Shown: one piece after another, positions 15,152-19,859 of the stretch | Numbering within the stretch: position 1 is the first letter of the stretch | Layout of the letters: every line of letters starts with the position of its first letter | Assembly (NCBI GenBank): GCA_026125625.1 | Contig: JAHCKU010000013.1 | Coordinates: 1-19,859, forward strand | Source of the DNA: Burkholderiales bacterium | GTDB taxonomy: Bacteria > Pseudomonadota > Gammaproteobacteria > Burkholderiales > SHXO01 | Length of the DNA stretch: 19,859 nucleotides | Direction: 5' to 3' | The notes under the pieces: generated by a model | The model's database searches: none | Seen by the model: only the letters and a program-made list of their open reading frames with translations | Told to the model about the DNA's origin: nothing | Position numbers and translations under genes: made by a program

Positions 15152-15191
15152 TCCGACAGTTTTTGCCGGACCAGCACCGGCGCGCCCGTGC

Positions 15192-16574
15192 TCAGTCGTG
15201 AGTCGGAGGAGGAACGAGGGGCAGAGGCGCAAGCTCATCGAGCTTGCGCGCGCCCGGCGGATTCGCGAGCAGGATGGCGAATTGGCGCGTGAGCACGTAG
15301 CCGAGCCAGCCGGCGATGGCCGCGATCAGCACATTGGCTGGATCGGGCTGTGTCCCCGGGAGGAGAAGCTTTCCGGCCTCCATCAGCGCAGCCAGTCCCA
15401 TGGCCACCAGCAACGCGCGCCGTCCGCTCGCACGCGGCCAGCCGCTGCCATAGCGCCATGCCCATAACAGTATGCCCACCGGCGCGTACAGCATGGCGGT
15501 CAGGATCAGGCTGCGCAAGGCATTCGCCTCGGTCATGTAGTTGTGGTAGTAGAACGGTAGCCAGCTCAGCTTCTCCAGCCCATCGCTGAACCCGAAAGCG
15601 GTCAGCTCGGCGTCATGCAGATCCTGCAACGCCAGCGCGCCCCCGAGGTAGATGAGGGCGGCGCCGAGCACGAGCGGACGAATGAATGGGCGTATGCGTT
15701 GCAGCCGGGCGGAGGTCAACGAGCGCACGATGACCGTTCCGGCTACCACACCCAGGGTGCGTGTGAGGATCGAGATGCCGTTACCGCTCGCCGATGCCAG
15801 CAGCACTTGCATCAACTCGATCATGACTCCAAGCGCGAGCCCGACCAGCAGGGCAACGCGCGTCAATCGCCAGCCTGGTATGAGCACGGACAGGAGAATG
15901 CCGATGGGAATCGTCGACAGCAGCTCGGCGCCGAACCCGGAGAGGCAGCTGACGGCGCTGCTGCATGTGGATGCCGGCAGCCACAGACCGTCACTCCCGC
16001 TGGCAAGCTTGGCCTGCAACTCGTGCGGGGACAGCACGAAGTCGAAGGGCATCAGACTGGCAATGATATAGGCCGCCACGTAGAGAAGAAACAGTGCCCG
16101 CGCCCGGGATGGAGCGTAAACGTGCAGCTGCATGTGCAGAGACGTCAGCTTGCGTCCCGCTCCGTGCCACAGCACGATACCGATGCCGATGCCGATGAAT
16201 TCGGCGACCAGGTCGTTGAGCGAAACGGTACGCGGCGGAAACCATATCTGGGCGAACTCGACGGCAATCGCCATCGCCCCCGCCAGCAGGACTGCAAGCG
16301 CAGTTCCTTTGGTTTTTCCCCTGGCGCGCTCGGCCCACGCCGTGACCGGGAAGGCGAGCGCTGCATAAATCAGGAGATTCGCCACCCAGCCGGTGCCTGC
16401 GAGCAGGTCCACGGACTGTACGGGAGCACTGCGGAAGTGAGCGAGCGCGCTCTCCAGCGAACGCGGCACGTAATGGAAGGGCAGCAGGCTGCCATAGGCA
16501 ATGAACAGCGCCAGTCCGAGCGCCAGTCGACCCCAGTTGGGGCGTTCGTCCTGTGTTCCGTTCATCGTGTGCAT
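15192..16574 (-). CDS. VanZ-family membrane protein with three VanZ-like modules
   Basis: This is a 460-residue polytopic inner-membrane protein. Three modules are visible, each opening with a [L/M]PF motif (LLPFHY at 30-35, LMPFDFV at 174-180, WLPFYY at 338-343) and reaching an acidic-helix signature. The first is VEFAQIWFPPRTVSLNDL (105-122), the canonical VanZ motif; the others are IELMQVLLASASGNGISI (252-269) and MEAGKLLLPGTQPDPANV (398-415). A single VanZ domain is about 110-130 residues, so this is a triplicated form. VanZ proteins are tied to glycopeptide resistance in Gram-positives, but VanZ-like genes are also common in Gram-negative exopolysaccharide loci, where their role is unclear. 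It starts 13 bp after the beta-helix gene and is probably co-transcribed with it. An ATG three codons later is an alternative start. Confidence 0.87.
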   Translation of the reverse strand: MHTMNGTQDERPNWGRLALGLALFIAYGSLLPFHYVPRSLESALAHFRSAPVQSVDLLAGTGWVANLLIYAALAFPVTAWAERARGKTKGTALAVLLAGAMAIAVEFAQIWFPPRTVSLNDLVAEFIGIGIGIVLWHGAGRKLTSLHMQLHVYAPSRARALFLLYVAAYIIASLMPFDFVLSPHELQAKLASGSDGLWLPASTCSSAVSCLSGFGAELLSTIPIGILLSVLIPGWRLTRVALLVGLALGVMIELMQVLLASASGNGISILTRTLGVVAGTVIVRSLTSARLQRIRPFIRPLVLGAALIYLGGALALQDLHDAELTAFGFSDGLEKLSWLPFYYHNYMTEANALRSLILTAMLYAPVGILLWAWRYGSGWPRASGRRALLVAMGLAALMEAGKLLLPGTQPDPANVLIAAIAGWLGYVLTRQFAILLANPPGARKLDELAPLPLVPPPTHD

Positions 16575-16587
16575 CGCCGCGTTGGAC

Positions 16588-18009
16588 TCATGACCGTCTC
16601 TCGTCCATCGCTGCCGGATCGAAGGTCAACGGCCGTCCGGACGGGCGGTATTCGAACGCCCCCCAGCTGTGCGGCGTCCGCGGCAGACCGTCGAAATCAG
16701 TCCCGGCTCCCGGGAAGTCGACGGGTACGTTCGCCGGACCGGGCTCGCCAGGAGGCGGGCTGTCGAGCGGAGACACGTCCAGCATCGGCGGTTCCGCATA
16801 AGGTGCGCGCAGGTGCGTTGCAGCTTCGTCCCAACCCAGCGCCAGATTGCCGGCGTACGGCGCCCCGTGCAGCGGCAATGCCGCGAAGATCAGATTGCCC
16901 GTCACCAGCGGATCGTACCCCTGCTCGACACCGGAGATGAAAACACCATCGGTGCGCGCCACGACGGTGTTGTTGAATACCGCGATCTGCCGGGGGCGTG
17001 CATTGTGCGGCTGGATGTGGATGGCAGGACCGTTCGGGTTGACGAAGACATTGTTGTATAGCGCGATGGTGCCGTCCCCTTGAAACAGCGCTTCCGTAGG
17101 ATTGTCGTAGAACACGTTGCCGTAGATCACGTGCACGTCGTCCGCCCCTGGGCCATGCGGCGGAAAGTGGCCGACCAGCAGATTCGGACGTGCCTGGCTG
17201 CCGATGGAAGCATGCCGATGTTTCGAGAAGACGTTGTGGCGGATGATGTTCAGACGCGGCTGCGTGGGCATGCCGGGCGCTTCGGGGCGCAGCTTCTGGT
17301 GCTTGATCTGAATGTTGTACCCGATCGTATTGCGGATGACGTTGCGCTCGATCACCACACCCACGAAGCCGGTGCTGCCGTTCGAGCGCCCCAGGTACAT
17401 GCCGGTGCCGGCGCCGTCGATCACGCAGTCCCGGATGGTCCAGTCCCATGCCGGGCTCTGGGCGGCGATGCCCACCAGCGATTGATCTGCGTCGTGCCCG
17501 GTGATCTTGAGCCTCGACAGCGTGATGTGGTGTACGAAGCGCGAGCGGCTTTCGGCCTTCACCGCGTCCGCGTTGCGGCCCATTCCCTCCAGCTCGATGG
17601 AATCGATGACGATGTGCGCGGCATTCTTCAAGCTGACCGTGTTGGCGCCGTCTCGCGCGAGGAACCGGGCAGGCGGGCCGCTCGGCGGCCCTTGAATGAT
17701 GATCGGGCGCCCGGCTGTTCCCTGGAGGTCATGGATCGGCAGGCCGCGGGTATAGGTCCCGGGTGCGAGCAGCAGGCGGTCGCCCGGCTCGAGCTTTTGC
17801 AGCAGGAGCCGATACTGGTCCGGCGTACCCGCATGGTCCGCGGCGCTCGCCGCGCCGGTGACTCCAACCAAGGCCAGGGCAAGCACGTGCGCAGACCGTT
17901 GCAGCACACGCGCGATGAGGCGCCGGTTGGAACGGATCGTGCAAGACGCGGTCTGGATGATCGGCGTGTCCCGGATGGCATGATGGCCTCGCTCCAACCG
18001 TCCCAGCAT
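16588..18009 (-). CDS. Exported right-handed parallel beta-helix protein
   Basis: The product is 473 residues from ATG 18007-18009, preceded by a GAGGAAGG run and GGGA on the minus strand. A signal-like helix (VLALALVGVTGAASA) ends near residue 57; the basic region ahead of it is unusually long, so the true start may be internal. The mature part begins with a polysaccharide-lyase-like opening, EPGDRLLLAPGTYTRGLP. It continues with repeated beta-helix rungs of the V-I-x-x-N-x-I/V-x-x-N type (VVIERNVIRNT, LNIIRHNVFSK, VIYGNVFYDN, IALYNNVFVN, IAVFNNTVVA). The fold suggests a carbohydrate lyase, hydrolase, epimerase or binding protein acting on the exopolysaccharide in the periplasm. I cannot assign catalytic residues. 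It is divergent from the amidotransferase gene (61 bp between starts) and 13 bp upstream of the VanZ-family gene. Confidence 0.85.
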   Translation of the reverse strand: MLGRLERGHHAIRDTPIIQTASCTIRSNRRLIARVLQRSAHVLALALVGVTGAASAADHAGTPDQYRLLLQKLEPGDRLLLAPGTYTRGLPIHDLQGTAGRPIIIQGPPSGPPARFLARDGANTVSLKNAAHIVIDSIELEGMGRNADAVKAESRSRFVHHITLSRLKITGHDADQSLVGIAAQSPAWDWTIRDCVIDGAGTGMYLGRSNGSTGFVGVVIERNVIRNTIGYNIQIKHQKLRPEAPGMPTQPRLNIIRHNVFSKHRHASIGSQARPNLLVGHFPPHGPGADDVHVIYGNVFYDNPTEALFQGDGTIALYNNVFVNPNGPAIHIQPHNARPRQIAVFNNTVVARTDGVFISGVEQGYDPLVTGNLIFAALPLHGAPYAGNLALGWDEAATHLRAPYAEPPMLDVSPLDSPPPGEPGPANVPVDFPGAGTDFDGLPRTPHSWGAFEYRPSGRPLTFDPAAMDERRS

Positions 18010-18014
18010 ATAAT
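18009..18014 (+). promoter_or_regulatory. Perfect -10 hexamer upstream of the amidotransferase gene
   Basis: TATAAT is a perfect -10 hexamer 56 bp before the amidotransferase ATG, giving a leader of about 50 nt. No good -35 box is found at 16-18 bp. It overlaps the proposed start codon of the divergent beta-helix gene, so either that start or this promoter may be wrong. Confidence 0.3.
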
Positions 18015-18070
18015 CCCGCCCTTCCTCAAGTCTCTTCGAATGGCTGTGTTTCTTCCAAGCCCCTGAAAAT

Positions 18071-19859
18071 ATGCCTGGCCTGTGCGGATCGTTCCTTATA
18101 TCAGCTAACACGACTTTCAACGAGGAGATAGCGGGGGAAGCCCTGGCGGTTCTCACGCGCGCAGGGGAGTCCTCGAGCTCCGTCCGGTTGCCCGGAGCGT
18201 GGTCTGCTTCATCCGGTACAGAGCCGGCAGCGATTCATCGCAGCGACGAGGCGTTCGCGGTCCTGTTTGGCCGGCCATCGCTGGGCGACGACAAGCGTCA
18301 ACCCGAAGCGGTTGCACGTCACGTTGCGCAGTCCTACCTCGGCGGGGATCGCGCATTTCTTACGCGTCTGCGCGGTGCCTTCTGCCTGGCCGTATACGAT
18401 GCGCGCCGCCGCCATGGCCTGATCGCCCTCGATCGCATGGGCCGCGCGTCGCTGACCTACGGCGTAGCCGGCGGTCATCTGGCGTTTGCCACCAACGCAA
18501 TGGCCTTGCGGCCTCTGATCGGGGAGCCGCTCGACATCAATCTCCAGGCCATTGCCGATTACGTCTACTTCCATATGGTTCCTGGTCCCGACACCTTCTT
18601 CCGGGGGCTGAAGCGGCTGGAGCCGGGCGAATTCGTCGAACTGCGCGATGGTCAAATCGAGACCGGCCGCTACTGGACGCCAGTGTTCGTGGAGGATGCT
18701 CCGACCGAATTCGGGCAGGCCAAGGCGCGCTTCGTCTCGCTGGTCGAGGCATCCGTGCGGCGCGCATGCGCGGATGATGAGGTCGGGTGTTTCCTGAGTG
18801 GAGGCACCGACAGCTCGACCGTGGCCGGCATGGTCGGTCGGACCGGCAACGCACCGGCACGCACTTACTCCATCGGCTTCGCTGCTGCCGGCTACGACGA
18901 GATGGACTATGCGCGGGTCGCGGTGCGGCACTTCGGTACGCGGCAGGTCGAGTATTACGTAACACCGGAGGACGTCCTCGACGCCATTCCCCTGATTGCA
19001 CAGACCTACGAGCAGCCGTTCGGGAATTCGTCGGCGGTGCCGGCCTACTATTGCGCCCGTATCGCACGCAGCGAGGGCATCCGCGTCATGCTTGCAGGAG
19101 ATGGCGGCGACGAGCTGTTCGGCGGCAACCAGCGCTACGCCGATCAATACGTTCTGTCGCTGTACTCCAAAGTCCCTGCTGTCCTGCGCAAGGGCCTGCT
19201 CGAGCCGGTATCGGCGCTGCCTGGTGCTTCCAACGTCCTGCCGCTGCGCAAGCTCGGCAGCTATATTGCCCAGGCATCGGTGCCCATGCCCGGACGGCTG
19301 CAAGCGTACAACGCCTTCTCTCGCTTCGGTCCGCGCAGTATTTTCACTGCGGATTTTCTGGCGCAGGTCGATTGCGAGCATCCCGCGGAACTGGAGGCGC
19401 AGACTTACAACGGCACCAACGCGCGCAGCCTGATCAACCGCATGCTTGCGATGGACTGGAAGCTCACCCTGGCCGACAACGATCTGCGCAAAGTGAGCAG
19501 CATGTGCGAAGCGGCCGACGTGGAAGTGCGCTACCCGCTGCTCGATGAAGAGCTGGTGGATTTCTCCATGCAGCTGCCGCCGCGCTACAAGCTCAAGGGG
19601 ACCCAGCTGCGCTGGTTCTTCAAGCGCGCGCTGGAAGATTTCCTTCCGCCCGAGATCATCGGCAAGAAGAAGCAAGGCTTCGGTCTGCCGTTCGGGCTAT
19701 GGGCGCGCGATCATGCCGGATTGCGAACCCTGGCCTACGACTCGATGGCCAATCTGAAGTCACGCGGCATCATTGCGGCGCCGTTCATCGATCGCCTGAT
19801 CGAAGCACATCGCAACGAGCATGCGGCGTACTACGGATCGCAGATCTGGGTGCTGATGA
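18071..19859 (+). CDS. Asparagine-synthase-like amidotransferase of the exopolysaccharide locus (3' partial)
   Basis: There are 596 codons before the window ends, with no stop reached. The N-terminus is a class II glutamine amidotransferase domain, but it begins MPGLCGSF instead of MCG: the nucleophile candidate is Cys5. RGAFCLAVYDARRR and FFRGLKRLEPGEF complete that domain. The C-terminal ATP-pyrophosphatase domain has the loop FLSGGTDSS (from S243), MLAGDGGDELFGGNQRY, the late EVRYPLLDEELVDF block and KKKQGFGLPFGLW, so it looks active. Such enzymes activate a carboxylate with ATP and amidate it with glutamine-derived ammonia. In polysaccharide loci, relatives amidate uronic acids (WbpS-like) or belong to the exosortase-associated amidotransferase families. 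With UDP-uronic-acid genes nearby, sugar amidation is more likely than asparagine synthesis. The ATG has only a weak ribosome site, and no in-frame ATG is seen just upstream. Confidence 0.9.
   Translation, partial: MPGLCGSFLISANTTFNEEIAGEALAVLTRAGESSSSVRLPGAWSASSGTEPAAIHRSDEAFAVLFGRPSLGDDKRQPEAVARHVAQSYLGGDRAFLTRLRGAFCLAVYDARRRHGLIALDRMGRASLTYGVAGGHLAFATNAMALRPLIGEPLDINLQAIADYVYFHMVPGPDTFFRGLKRLEPGEFVELRDGQIETGRYWTPVFVEDAPTEFGQAKARFVSLVEASVRRACADDEVGCFLSGGTDSSTVAGMVGRTGNAPARTYSIGFAAAGYDEMDYARVAVRHFGTRQVEYYVTPEDVLDAIPLIAQTYEQPFGNSSAVPAYYCARIARSEGIRVMLAGDGGDELFGGNQRYADQYVLSLYSKVPAVLRKGLLEPVSALPGASNVLPLRKLGSYIAQASVPMPGRLQAYNAFSRFGPRSIFTADFLAQVDCEHPAELEAQTYNGTNARSLINRMLAMDWKLTLADNDLRKVSSMCEAADVEVRYPLLDEELVDFSMQLPPRYKLKGTQLRWFFKRALEDFLPPEIIGKKKQGFGLPFGLWARDHAGLRTLAYDSMANLKSRGIIAAPFIDRLIEAHRNEHAAYYGSQIWVLM

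Noticed and set aside
15152..15191. Possible terminator between the convergent YdcF and VanZ-family genes
   Set aside because: Only imperfect 5-bp stems (AGCAC with GTGCT, TCCG with CGGA) could be drawn and the T-run is inside the loop, so no feature was called.
18209..19675. Long open frame (488 codons) on the minus strand opposite the amidotransferase gene
   Set aside because: The plus strand encodes a full-length family match with all catalytic motifs; the antisense translation has no recognisable motif and is a G/C-rich codon shadow.
1..19859. tRNA, rRNA, CRISPR arrays, insertion sequences or phage genes
   Set aside because: No cloverleaf-like segments, short spaced direct repeats, transposase motifs or terminal inverted repeats were seen; the only repeats are the Ig-like units of the protease.

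Overview
The window is GC-rich, densely coded DNA from a Gram-negative bacterium, most likely a betaproteobacterium. It carries the hallmark genes of a PEP-CTERM/exosortase (XrtA-type) exopolysaccharide locus: the PrsK histidine kinase, the PrsR sigma-54 activator, a PrsT-type TPR lipoprotein, the PEP-CTERM-associated sugar transferase family and one PEP-CTERM protein. No exosortase gene lies in the window. The taxonomic call is an inference from gene content, not from a marker gene.

Layout. (1) 1-1873, plus strand: 3' part of a secreted subtilisin-like (S8) protease ending in four tandem Ig-like domains. (2) 1874-2811: a regulatory region with a -24/-12 (sigma-54) promoter candidate, a small PEP-CTERM protein and a strong terminator. 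(3) 2931-12369, minus strand: an apparent six-gene operon, in transcription order prsK, prsR, prsT, a UDP-N-acetylhexosamine dehydrogenase (TviB/WbpO type), a UDP-N-acetylhexosamine 4-epimerase (TviC/WbpP type) and a trypsin-like protease. Gaps are -4, 5, about 30, 11 and 14 bp. (4) 12554-13939, minus strand: the polyisoprenyl-phosphate sugar transferase that would start repeat-unit assembly. (5) 14387-15151, plus strand: a YdcF/DUF218 membrane protein behind a good sigma-70 promoter. (6) 15192-18009, minus strand: a right-handed beta-helix protein followed by a VanZ-family membrane protein with three VanZ-like modules. (7) 18071 to the window end, plus strand: an asparagine-synthase-like amidotransferase, incomplete at its 3' end.

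How the genes fit together. The sugar transferase would load the first sugar on undecaprenyl phosphate. The epimerase and dehydrogenase would supply UDP-GalNAcA/GlcNAcA-type uronic acids. The amidotransferase could amidate such an acid, and the beta-helix protein could bind or trim the polymer. PrsK/PrsR would sense the envelope and activate sigma-54 promoters such as the one seen before the PEP-CTERM gene, whose product is expected to be sorted by exosortase and held by or released into the exopolysaccharide matrix.

Caution: from about 5.4 to 7.65 kb, two neighbouring genes (dehydrogenase and prsT) contain a dense series of small indels, while the flanking genes are clean. This looks more like poor consensus sequence than true gene decay, but the window cannot settle it.
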